NCBI GenBank assembly: GCA_947044405.1
Contig: CAMRHE010000206.1
Coordinates: 558,001 to 622,000, forward strand
Direction: 5' to 3'
DNA from: Leptodactylus fallax
Lineage: Eukaryota > Chordata > Amphibia > Anura > Leptodactylidae
Length of the DNA stretch: 64,000 nt
The notes under the pieces are model-generated. The model had not been told where the DNA came from, did not search any database, and saw nothing but the letters and a program-made list of their open reading frames with translations. A program made the translations under genes and the position numbers. The first letter of the stretch is position 1. The number at the start of each line of letters is the position of its first letter. Of the stretch, positions 39,475-53,300 are shown piece after piece.

Positions 39475-42400
39475 TCTCTCTGTACTATTTTTCATCTGTT
39501 CTGGTTCTGTACGCTGTATATTACTGGTGTATTATTAATAGTGTCAAACAGCTGATTAACACCCAGTCCCTGCACCAGTCACCCACTGATCAGATATTAA
39601 TGGCCAACCCTAATGATAGGCCATCAAAAAAATCCTAGAAAATTTGAAAGCTAGAGGATGTTATTGTGTCAACATAGCATTGCTGACTTTTATGCACTAT
39701 GCAACTCAGCACATGGCCACTCAGCTGTCAAGTGGTCTGCCACTTCATGGTTGAGTTGCTGTGGTTCCTAAATGCTTCCAATTTTAAATAATACCACTCA
39801 CAGTTGAACATAGAATATCTAAGAGGTAATACATTTCATAGACTGGCATCCTATTACAATATCAAGGTCAAATTCAGTGAACTCTTTAGAATGACCCATT
39901 ATTTCACAAATGTTTTAGAAAAGTTTGACTAGGTGCGGGATTTTATGCACCTGCAGCAATGGGACTAAATAAAACACCTAAATTCAATTATTAAGAGGTG
40001 TGTCTCAACTTTTGTCCATATGCATACGCATGTAACCAGGCTTAATGAGGTTGTTCAGGCAATCAGTTATTTTTAAAATAGGCCGGGGGGAGGTGAAAAA
40101 AAAAAATCATAGTCACCTGTCCCTGGTGCTCCGGGGTCCTCCCAGGGTGGTCTGGTCCTGCAGCTTGGCTGTCTTCTTGCTGTGGAATTTCTTGTCGGCT
40201 GTGACATCCCAGTTCCCACTGTGGCCAATCAGCGGCCTCAGGAAGGGAACCGGGGATGTCACAGGTAGTAGGTACTTCCACCGGAAGACAATAATGGCAC
40301 TGCAGGACCGGACAGCGGAGGCACTGGAGCACCCAGGAAAGGTGATTATGATTTAAAAAAAAAAAAAATAATAATAATTTGGGTGCCGATTTTTGCCTGA
40401 ACAACCCTTTTAACTGATCACCAGATTAGTTAATCTAATGCATTTTTAATTAAATCAAATAAACACAATATCTTGCTAACAAAAGCTTTGAAGACTGCAT
40501 TGAACACTTTCTATCACAACTATCTATGGCCACACATAAACACAAATAGAATAGTTAACATATCCGTTTGCTGAACTTGTGAGACATGTATTTTGACATA
40601 TCCAGCCTAGAGAATAGATAAAGGAGGACACATCTGTATATATACAGATGTAGCAAAGTTTCATTTGCATACTGTACATTGTGATGTCTTATCATAGAAC
40701 ACAACAAAAGCCATTGAGAAAGTCAAATTACAGTTCTGTGCCATAGTGTAGCTAAGTGTTAAACATAAGTTAAGTTAAACTTTGCTACATCCGTATATAG
40801 ATATGTCCTCACTTGCCTTTTCTTTTTGCTGGATGTCTTCAGATATGTGAGTCATGACTTTTCATGATATACTATGACCGAGTGAGATGATACGTATCCT
40901 ATATGTGTCTATTAGAGATGGGTGAACCACTGGCAAAAGCAGATTAAACCCAAATATCCCAAATTGTTTGTTTTTTAATGAAATTGGGGATTTATCTGGT
41001 GTTCTCCTGGTGACATCATGCAACCGGAGTCACCGCTGAGTCCTGTGATTGGGCCAAAGTGGTCACATGGGCATGCCGAGCATCATGGCATCATGACACT
41101 CAGTGTGCACATGTCACCGATAAGGCCCAATCACAGGCATAAGTGGTGGCCCAGGGAGCGTGATGTCACTGATGAAACTGAAAGAGAGCATCAGATGCCA
41201 CGAGAAGGCCCAAATGAGATGAAAGAAGGTCAGTATAAGAGACACCAGAGTATAATCATTTCACTTCCGTTTGTATCTGAACTAATCAGGGATCGGAGCC
41301 CACAAAACCCAAAGCAAAATGGATCACGTAGTGTCTATGCGAGGCCACCCAGTAATGTTGTTATGTTGTTAATTGCTGCCTTCCAAAAATTTTGCTAGCA
41401 TGTCAAAATATTCTATTCCAAACCAATTAACCTATTAAATACTACTGTCAGGAGTGACCATGGTATCTAAGCAGTTAGACAAAGGAAGCTGACTCCCTCA
41501 CCCCATCAGTACCCCCCCCCTTCCTGTGATGTTGGTAAATGGATTATCTTATAGTATATTGCTGAAATATGACCAATGCAGTAAATTGCTAGTTGCATTA
41601 TGTAGTCCATAGTAATGCCCCTATTGTTATTACTGAATTTAAAAATGTAAGTAAATGTGTCCTTCCTTACTTTTTTTCTTGACTTGAGATATCCTGAATA
41701 TCACCTTTAGTTTCAGGTATTTACTAAATGAAAAAAAATGTACATAAAGATTGCAAAACAGTAGCGAACAAAAAAACTATAGACATTATGTACATATAAC
41801 ATCACTGCCATCCTACAGTGCCTTGCGAAATTATTTGGCCCCCTTGAACTTTTCAACCTTTTGCCACATTTCAGGCTTCAAACATAAAGATATAACATTT
41901 TAATTTTTTGGTGAAGAATCAACAATAAGTGGGACACAATTGTGAAGTGGAACGAAATTTATTGGTTATTTTAAACTTTTGTAAAAAATAAAAAACTGAA
42001 AAGTGGGGCGTGCAATATTATTCAGCTCCTTTACTTTCAGTGCAGCAAACTCACTCCAGAAGTTCAGTGAGGATCTCTGAATGATCCAATGTTGTCCTAA
42101 ATGACTGATGATGATAAATATAATCCAATCCACCTGTGTGTAATCAAGTCTCCATATAAATGCACCTGCTCTGTGATAGTCTCATTGTTCTGTTTAAAAC
42201 GCAGAGAGCATCATGAAGACCAAGGAACACACCAGGCAGGGCTGTGATACTGTTGTGGAGAAGTTTAAAGCTGGATTTGGATACAAAAAGATTTCCCAAA
42301 CTTTAAACATCCCAAGGCGCACTGTGCAAGCGATCATATTGAAATGGAAGGAGTATCAGACCACTGCAAATCTACCAAGACCCGGCTGTCCCTCTAAACT

Positions 42401-44284
42401 TTCATCTCAAACAAGGAGAAGACTGATCAGAGATGCAGCCAAGAGGCCCATGATCACTCTGAATGAACTGCAGAGATCTACAGCTGAGGTGGGAGAGTCT
42501 GTCCATAGGACAACAATTAGTCGTACACTGCACAAATCTGGCCTTTATGGAAGAGTGGCAAGAAGAAAGCCATTTCTCAAAGATATCCATAAAAAGTCTC
42601 GTTTAAAGTTTGCCACAAGCCACCTGGGAGACACACCAAACATGTGAAAGAAGGTGCTCTGGTCAGATGAAACCAAAATCGAACTTTTTGGCCACAATGC
42701 AAAACGATATGTTTGCCGTAAAAGCAACACAGCTCATCACCCTGAACACACCATCACCATTGTCAAACATGGTGGTGGCAGCATCATGGTTTGGGCCTGC
42801 TTTTCTTCAGCAGGGACAGGGAAGATGGTTAGAATTGATGGGAAGATGGATGGAGCCAAATACAGGACCATTCTGGAAGAAAACCTGTTGGAGTCTGCAA
42901 AAGACCTGAGACTGGGATGGAGATTTATCTTCCAACAAGACAATGATCCCAAACATAAAGCAAAATCTACAATGGAATGGTTCACAAATAAACGTATCCA
43001 GGTGTTAGAATGGCCAAGTCAAAGTCCAGACCTGAATCCAATCGAGAATCTGTGCATAGAGCTGAAAACTGCTGTTCACAAACGCTCTCCATCCAACCTC
43101 ACTGAGCTCCAGCTGTTTTCCAAGGAAGAATGAGTAAGAATTTCAGGCTCTCGATGTGCAAAACTGATAGAGACATACCCCAAGCGACTTGCAGCTGTAA
43201 TCGCAGCAAAAGGTGGCGCTACAAAGTATTAACTTAAGGGGGCCGAATAATTTGGCATTCCCCACTTTTCAGTTTTTTATTTTTTACAAAAATTTTAAAT
43301 ATCCAATAAATTTCGTTCCACTTCACGATTGTGGCCCACTTGTTGTTGATTCTTAAATTAAAATTTTATATACTTATGTTTGAAGCCTGAAATGTGGCAG
43401 AAGTTTGAAAAGTTCAAGGGGGCCGAATACTTTCGCAAGGCTCTGTATGTAAGCCATAGAGAATATGCAAAAAAAGAGAATATTTAAACATAGCGCAGAA
43501 ACAGAATACATTACATGTATAAAATACTAAAAAAGGGGGAAAAACCTTTTTTAAAAACAAGAAAAAAGGAGAAAGGAGTAAGGCTGCCTCCTACAGTATA
43601 GGCTTTTGTCTAATGGGGGGGCTATATGATCAACTCACTGATCATAGGTTATACAAGGAGTAGCTTAGCTGGGACCATATAAGTCCAATGTAGAATTCTC
43701 AGAGATGATTCCATAATGGTGACCTGCCAGCTACATGAGCATCACTTTTAAAATAGTGTCTTCTAAAGCCTCTCATCTCAGCATATTTCAAGCCAGGGGT
43801 AAAGGTAAGGAAAACACGTCTATTATATATTTTTTTATTTTTAAACTTTATTTATAGTATATCAATAAAATAATTAATGACACATATTTATTAAAATTTA
43901 TTACTAAAATAGAATACAATTCCTCTGCAATTTCTGAGATGATGGGATTGGGACATTTCTTACTATACAAATCAGCTTCCACAAAAGAGCACTGTTCCTA
44001 AGTTTATAGGCTAAGAAATATGCCAGGGAGCTGCATAGTATAGTAAATTGTACCGCAAAATATTTCTTTAATTTATGATTTTTGCTTTTTATTGCAAGAT
44101 TGCAACTGTGAGTATGAAGGAAAATTGATGGAAATTGGTGAAATGATCCAAGTGGATGATGGCTTTGGTGGCTGCAAAAAAGTATTATGTGGATTAAATG
44201 GCACCACTGAAACTCCATGTTATGAACCCACAAAAACTAGCACAGGTAACAACTTATCATAACTACTAAAATGTATGTATATAT

Positions 44285-44369
<85 letters not shown>

Positions 44370-47300
44370 TTCATGCAGCCTGAAGGCTTCTAGTTCTGCC
44401 ATCTATGTATAAATAATAGACCCAGCTAAATGTACTATGTTGTGTGAGCGTCTTAGAGTTAGACTAAAATAAAAAGAAGTTAAAGGAAATGTTTAAAACT
44501 ATAAAAAAAACCTGAAACTTTTTTACCGAATGTATTAAAATGTATTATAGTAAAAAATTATGTTAATAATAGCTATAAAATTATCATTTTAATTAACTTG
44601 CACAGTTAATACCATAAAAATGCCAGAATTGTTGCTTATAGTTTATCCCTCTCTCAGAAAATGGAATAAAAAGTGAACAAAAGGCATATGTACCCAAAAA
44701 TGGTACCAATGAAAATTGGGCAAAAATAAGCCCTCACATAGGGCTTAACTATAGCCCTCAAATATGGTGATAAAAAACAAATGATTTTTGTAAAAGTGTT
44801 TGTATTGTGCAAAAGGAGTAAAATAAAAATAACCAAAAATGATATTGCCATAATTGTACTAACCAGCAACCTAAATGTGTACTTTATACTGCATAGTTAA
44901 GAATGTAAAAAGTGAAATCCAAAAAACCAAAACAAGTTTAACCTTCCAAGAAACGAATAAACATTTTTTTAAACATTTCAATACGTTATATTACAATAGG
45001 ATGTTGTCATTAAAAATATGGCTTGTCCTGTAAAACACTAGCCTCATTAGACTAAGTTGAAAAAAAACTTTTAGAAAGCAGGAAAACAAACAAAAATTAG
45101 AACAAAATAAACAGAAGCCTGCTTTCTTAGGCTGTAAAGTAGGTTGGGTTCTTACAGGGAGTTTACAGGACTTTAATACTGATGACGTATCCTGGTTTTT
45201 ATCAGTATACTGCACTTGTCCTCTGCCATATGCCATTTGAACCTGTCTTCATTCTTCAGTAAACCATTGTTTCACCTAACATGAGGTATATCTTACCTGT
45301 CATTTAGTGATATGACCTATCCTAAGGATAGATGTGGAAGGAAAAAAAGGTATAGTAAACCTTAAAGGGAACACGTCACCATGAAAATGTTTTCCAATTT
45401 ATTGTCATCACAGTATAGAACAGAATTAGCAACTAGAGTAGAATGATGTTTAGTTTTGTGTGAAAATGTTCAGTAATTCATGCATTTTTGCTTCACCCTC
45501 TCTAATATTATATAAATCCATTGAAAGAGACTTTCAAATAAAATTTAACTAAAAATTACTTATCAGAATGCACATAGCAAAATGTCTCTCTTCCTATTAG
45601 CTAACTAGCTTTTATACCGTAACTTGTTTATTGCTTCCAAAGACAAAGCATGCAACATTTTAAGGGGTTGTTCAACTCATTTTTATTGATGACCTATTCT
45701 TGGAAAAGGTCAGCAATAAGAGATTGGTTGGGGTCCGACACCTAGGATACCTAGCTAAATGAAGAGGCAATAAAACAGATGATGTGCAATGTAAATAGTG
45801 AAGATGTCACCAGCTTCTTCAAACAACTGATTGGCGAACCTCTCAGAATTTCTTTTGGGCTCGGGCGACTCAGGTCCAAGATTCATTTAGAGACATACAA
45901 GTTCAGAATGAACTCCACCTTAAAATGGCTTAAAACATAGTGTAGAACACTGTCAGGGCTCATAAGAACCTATCCATCCAATTCCAAGCTCTATAAGGCA
46001 AACAAAGCTGAAGTTATGACCCCAGAGAATGATAGGTGGAGGCCCAGGGGAGGTTATCCTATCTCTAGTGCTTACCCCCACTTGCAATCATCACTAGAAA
46101 GGTGATGGACAACCCCTTTAATCAATGCCTTCTAAAATAACTGACAATTAACTGAAGCAAAAAAAGATAATTAGAAAGATATTTTTTAAGTGATTCCTGT
46201 ATTGCGACTGTACTGTTATATTAGTAACAAACTATTTTACAATCTGTGCAGGATTCTTGCAAACAACAAATCTTTTTGAAACTTCTGTAAGTCTCTTAGA
46301 AATATCAACTCCATTAAGTAAAACAGCATCAACAACCTCAAATACACAAGAATCTAACACACTCAAAGTTACCTTATTTTCATCAGTACCTACAAATCAA
46401 ACAGAAGTATCAATAAGATCGGAAAAGACCATAAAGAGTACAGCAGCAAGCGGTACAGTCATCCCAACTACAACATCTAGAACAAGAGAATCATCAACAT
46501 CCTCAACAAGAACCTCAATTTCTACTGCACCATCCAAATTTTTCACAACAAGCTCAAAAACTTCACCTTTAACAAGCATTGTTAGGAAAACTATGTTGCC
46601 TACTTCTATAACACGCCTAGCTGAAACTTCATTTGTAACTCCAATGGTAACAAGAGTATTAAATACAACTAAAAGCCCTGAGAAAACCATAACTCTTGGA
46701 AAAACAAAAGAATCAAAAGAATCTTTACAGTCTACAATATTATCAACTAAAATGACAACCTCCACCTCATTACTAACAGCTAGAACAACTAAGCCATCAA
46801 CAACAGTTACCAGTACTGCAGGTGCATCAACAAAAATAACATCAATATCCAAAACACCTGCAATACCTTCTAGGACTACCAGATTGACTTCTACAACAAA
46901 ACCTATAACAAAGACTTATGTTATTACTCCAGGGATTAGTGAAGAATCAAGTACTACCTCAACAAAACCATTAACTAAGCTTCCAACAACAAAGGTTACT
47001 AAAGTACCACAAACAACTAAAAGCCTTGAAACATCCACCACTCCAGGAATAACAGTAATGTCAACAGAGTCTCTACAGCCCACCATGTCATCAGCTAAAC
47101 TGTCCTCTTCCACCTCCCTTGGAAAAACTAAATTATTAACAACAGTGGGTAGTAGGGCAGTTACTTCATCCTTCACAACTACGTCATCCTCAAGATCATC
47201 TGTAGAACATACAACACCTGTAGTGACAAATGGTTTTACTACAACCACAAAACCCCTAACTGAGTCTTTAAGTTCAAGAGTTACTAAAGCATCAAGCACA

Positions 47301-50300
47301 ACAAAAAGCATCAAAACAACTTCAACTATTGGAAAAACAAAAATATCAACAGAATCTCTACCGACCACAATTTCATCCACAGAAAGAACCAGCCCCGCTT
47401 CCCTTGGGACAGCTGGGACAATGAAATCATCAACAGCAGCAGGCAGAAGCACAGTATCTTCATCCTTGACAACAAAAATGTCATCGATAGGGTTATCAAC
47501 AAGATTCAGAACACCTTTAACAACTAGTTTTACTACTTTAACAGAACCATTAACTAAGCTTTCCACTTTAACAACAAAGGTTACTAAAGTATCACAAACA
47601 ACTAAAAGCCTTGAAACATCCACCACTCCAGGAATAACAGTAATGTCAACAGAGTCTGTACAGCCCATTATGTCATCAGCTAAACTGTCGTCTTCCACCT
47701 TCCTTGGAAAAACTAAACTATTAACAACAGTGGGCAGTGAGACAGTTACTCCATCCTACACAACAACAATATCATCCTCAAGATCATCTGTAGAACATAC
47801 AACACCTGTAGTGAAAACTGGTTTTACTACAACCACAAAACCCCTAACTGAGTCTTTAAGTTCAAGAGTTACTAAGGCATCAAGCACAACAAAAAGCATC
47901 AAAACAACTTCAACTATTGGAAAAACAAAAATATCAACAGAATCTCTACCGACCACAATTTCATCCACAGAAAGGACTACCCCCACATCCCTTGGGACAG
48001 CTGGGACATCAAAGTCATCAACAGCAGCAGGTAGTAGCACAGTAACTTCATCCTTGACAACAACAATGTCATCGTTAGGTTTATCAACAAGATTTAGAAC
48101 ACCTTTAACAACAACTAATTTTATTACTTTAACAAAACCATTAACTAAGCTTTCCACTTTAACAACAAAGGTTACTAAAGTTCCACAAACAACTAAAAGC
48201 CTTGAAACATCCACCACTCCAGGAATAACAGTAATATCAACAGAGTCTCTACAACCCACCATGTCATCAGCTAAACTGTCCTCTTCCACCTCCCTTGGAA
48301 AAACTAAATTAACAACAACAGTGGGTAGTAAGACAATTACTTCATCCTATATAACAACAATGTCACCCTCAAGATCATCTGTAGAACATACAAGACCTGT
48401 AGTGACAACTGGTTTTACTACAACCACAAAACCCCTAACTGAGTCTTTAAGTTCAAGAGTTACTAAGGTATCAAGAACAACAAAAAGCATCAAAACAACT
48501 TCAACTATTGGAAAAACAAAAATATCAACAGAATCTCTACCGACCACAATTTCATCCACAGAAAGGACCACCCCCACATCCCTTGGGACAGCTGGGACAT
48601 CAAAGTCATCAACAGCAGCAGGCAGTAGCACAGTAACTTCATCCTTGACAACAACAATGTCATCGTTAGGGTTATCAACAAGATTTAGAACACCTTTAAA
48701 AACAACTAGTTTTACTACTTTAACAAAACCATTAACTAAGCTTTCCACTTTAACAACAAAGGTTACTAAAGTATCACAAACAACTAAAAGCCTTGAAACA
48801 TCCACCACTCCAGGAATAACAGTAATGTCAACAGAGTCTCTGCAGCCCACCATGTCATCAGCTAAACTGTCCTCTTCCACCTCCCTTGGAAAAACTAAAT
48901 TAACAACAACAGTGGGTAGTAGGACAGTTACCTCATCCTTCACAACTACGTCATCCTCAAGATCATCTGTAGAACATACAACACCTGTAGTGACAACTGG
49001 TTTTACTGCAACCACAAAACCCCTAACTGAGTCTTTAAGTTCAAGAGTTACTAAAGCATCAAGCACAACAAAAAGCATCAAAACAATTTCAACTATTGAA
49101 AAAACAAAAATATCAACAGAATCTCTACCGACCACAATTTCATCCACAGAAAGGACCACCCCCACATCCCTTGGGACAGCTGGAACAATGAAATCATCAA
49201 CAGCAGCAGGCAGTGGCACAGTAACTTCATCCTTGACAACAACAATGTCATCGTTAGAGTTATCAACAAAATTTAGAACACCTTTAACAACAACTAGTTT
49301 TACTACTTTAACAAAACCATTAACTAAGCTTTCCACTTTAACAACAAAGGTTACTAAAGTACCACAAACAACTAAAAGCCTTGAAACATCCTCCACTCCA
49401 AGAATAACAGTAATATCAACAGAGTCCCTACAGCCCACCATGTCATCAGCTAAACTGTCCTCTTCAACCTCCCTTGGAAAAACTAAATTAACAACAACAG
49501 TGGGTAGTAAGGCAATTACTTCATCCTATACAACAACAATATCATCCTCAAGATCATCTGTAGAACATACAACACCTGTAGTGACAACTGGTTTTACTAC
49601 AACCACAAGACCCCTAACTATATTTTTGAGTTCAAGAGTTACTAAAGCATCAAGCACAACAAAAAGCATCAAAACAACTTCAACTATTGAAAAAACAAAA
49701 ATATCAACAGAATCTCTACCGACCACAATTTCATCCACAGAAAGGACCACCCCCACATCCCTTGGGACAACTGGGACATCAAAGTCATCAACAGCAGCAG
49801 GTAGTAGCACAGTAACTTCATCCTTGACAACAACAATGTCATCGTTAGGGTTATCAACAAGATTTAGAACACCTTTAACAACAACTAGTTTTACTAGTTT
49901 AACAAAACCATTAACTAAGCTTTCAACTTTAACAACAAAGGTTACTAAAGTATCACAAACAACTAAAAGCCTTGAAACATCCACCACTCCAGGAATAACA
50001 GTATTGTCAAGAGAGTCTCTGCAGCCCACCATGTCATCAGCTAAACTGTCCTCTTCCACCTCCCTTGGAAAAACTAAATTAACAACAACAGTGGGTAGTA
50101 GGGCAGTTACTTCATCCTATACAACAACGTCATCCTCAAGATCATCAGTAGAACATACAACACCTGTAGTGACAACTGGTTTTACTACAACCACAAGACC
50201 CCTAACTGAGTCTTTAAGTTCAAGAGTTACTAAGGCATCAAGCACAACAAAAAGCATCAAAACAACTTCAACTATTGGAAAAACAAAAATATCAACAGAA

Positions 50301-53300
50301 TCTCTACCGACCACAATTTCATCCACAGAAAGAACCAGCCCCAATTCCCTGGGGACAGCTGGGACAGTGAAATCATCAACAGTAGCAGGCAGAAGCACAG
50401 TATCTTCATCCTTGACAACAACAATGTCATTGATAGGGTTATCAACAAGATTCAGAACACCTTTAACAACTAGTTTTACTACTTTAACAGAACCATTAAC
50501 TAAGCTTTCCACTTTAACAACAAAGGTTACTAAAGTACCACAAACAACTAAAAGCCTTGAAACATCCACCACTCCAGGAATAACAGTAATATCAACAGAG
50601 TCTCTACAGCCCACCATGACATCAGCTAAACTGTCCTCTTCCACCTCCCTTGGAAAAACTAAATTAACAACAACAGTGGGTAGTAAGGCAGTTACTTCAT
50701 CCTATACAACAACGTCATCCTCAAGATCATCTGTAGAGCATACATCACCTGTAGTGACAACTGGTTTTACTACAACCAAAAGACCCCTAACTGAGTCTTT
50801 AAGTTCAAGAGTTACTAAAGCATCAAGCACAACAAAAAGCATCAAAACAACCTCAACTATTGAAAAAACAAAAATATCAACAGAATCTCTACCGATCACA
50901 ATTTCATCCACAGAAAGGACCACCCCCACATCCCTTGGGACAGCTGGGACATCAAAGTCATCAACAGCAGCAGGCAGTAGCACAGTAACTTCATCCTTGA
51001 CAACAACAATGTCATCGTTAGGGTTATCAACAAGATTTAGAACACCTTTAACAACAACTAGTTTTACTACTTTAACAAAACCATTATCTAAGCTTTCAAC
51101 TTTAACAACAAAGGTTACTAAAGTACCAAGAACAACTAAAAGCCTTGAAACATCCACCATTCCAGGAATAACAGCAATGTCAACAGAGTCCCTGCAACCC
51201 ACCATGTCATCGGCTGAACTGTCCTCTTCCACCTCCCTTGGAAAAACTGAATTATTAACAACAGTGGGTAGTAGGGCAGTTACTTCATCCTTCACAACTA
51301 CGTCATCCTCAAGATCATCTGTAGAACATACAACACCTGTAGTGACAACTGGTTTTACTACAACCACAAGACCCCTAACTGAGTCTTTAAGTTCAAGAGT
51401 TACTAAGGCATCAAGCACAACAAAAAGCATCAAAACAACTTCAACTACTGGAGAAACAAAAATATCAACAGAATCTCTACCATCCACAATTTCATCCACA
51501 GAAAGAACAAGCCCCAATTCCCTGGGGACAGCTGGGACAGTGAAATCATCAACAGCAGCAGGCAGAAGCACAGTATCTTCATCCTTGACAACAACAATGT
51601 CATCGATAGGTTTATCAACAAGATTCAGAACACCTTTAACAACTAGTTTTACTACTTTAACAGAACCATTAACTAAGCTTTCCAGTTTAACAACAAAGGT
51701 TACTAAAGTACCACAAACAACTAAAAGCCTTGAAACATCCTCCACTCCAGGAATAACAGTAATATCAACAGAGTCCCTACAGCCCACCATGTCATCAGCT
51801 AAACTGTCCTCTTCAACCTCCCTTGGAAAAACTAAATTAACAACAACAGTGGGTAGTAAGGCAATTACTTCATCCTATACAACAACAATATCCTCAAGAT
51901 CATCTGTAGAACATACAACACCTGTAGTGACAACTGGTTTTACTACAACCACAAGACCCCTAACTATATTTTTGAGTTCAAGAGTTACTAAAGCATCAAG
52001 CACAACAAAAAGCATCAAAACAACTTCAACTATTGAAAAAACAAAAATATCAACAGAATCTCTACCGACCACAATTTCATCCACAGAAAGGACCACCCCC
52101 ACATCCCTTGGGACAACTGGGACATCAAATTCATCAACAGCAGCAGGTAGTAGCACAGTAACTTCATCCTTGACAACAACAATGTCATCGTTAGGGTTAT
52201 CAACAAGATTTAGAACACCTTTAACAACAACTAGTTTTACTAGTTTAACAAAACAATTAACTAAGCTTTGCACTTTAATAACAAAGGTTACTAAAGTATC
52301 ACAAACAACTAAAAGCCTTGAAACATCCACTCCAGGAATAACAGTAAAGTCAACAGAGTCTCTACAGTCCACCATGTCATCAGCTAAACTGTCCTCTTCC
52401 ACCTCCCTTGGAAAAACTAAATTAACAACAACAGTGGGTAGTAAGGCAGTTACTTCATCCTATACAACAGCAATGTCATCCTCAAGATCATCTGTAGAAC
52501 ATACAACACCTGTAGTGACAACTGGTTTTACTACAACCACAAAACCCCTAACTGAGTCTTTAAGTTCAAGAGTTACTAAGGCATCAAGCACAACAAAAAG
52601 CATCAAAACAACTTCAACTATTGGAAAAACAAAAATATCAACAGAATCTCTACCGACCACAATTTCATCCACAGAAAGGACAACCCCCACATCCCTTGGG
52701 AAAGCTGGGACATCAAAGTCATCAACAGCAGCAGGCAGTAGCACAGTAACTTCATCCTTGACAACAACAATGTCATCGTTAGGGTTATCAACAAGATTTA
52801 GAACACCTTTAAAAACAACTAGTTTTACTACTTTAATAAAACCATTAACTAAGCTTTCCACTTTAACAACAAAGGTTACTAAAGTACCACAAACAATTAA
52901 AAGCCTTGAAACATCCACCACTCCAGGAATAACAGTAATATCAACAGAGTCTCTACAACCCACCATGTCATCAGCTAAACTGTCCTCTTCCACCTCCCTT
53001 GGAAAAACTAAATTAACAACAACAGTGGGTAGTAAGACAGTTACTTCATCCTATACAACAACGTCATCCTCAAGATCATCTGTAGAACATACAACACCTG
53101 TAGTGACAACTGGTTTTACTACAACCACAAGACCCCTAACTGAGTCTTTAAGTTCAAGAGTTACTAAGGCATCAAGCACAACAAAAAGCATCAAAACAAC
53201 TTCAACTATTGGGAAAACAAAAATATCAACAGAATCTCTACCGACCACAATTTCAGCCACAGAAAGGACCACCCCCACATCCCTTGGGACAGCTGGGACA

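Noticed and set aside
40045..40404. ORFs on both strands in intron 25
   Set aside because: They are produced by the inverted arms of a MITE and have no recognisable domain.
2595..44245. MUC2, MUC6 or otogelin as the gene identity
   Set aside because: The N-terminal exons fit all gel-forming mucins, but the Cys-rich spacer (exons 25-26) and several motifs look more like MUC5AC/MUC5B. MUC2 is not fully excluded without an alignment, so no symbol is given.
44220..44402. Minus-strand ORF made of Ile-Tyr repeats
   Set aside because: It is a translation of the (AT)n microsatellite.
46257..46259. TTG at 46257 as the start of a separate secreted protein
   Set aside because: The frame is open through the acceptor at 46250-46251 and joins exon 26 in phase, so this is an internal exon rather than a gene start.
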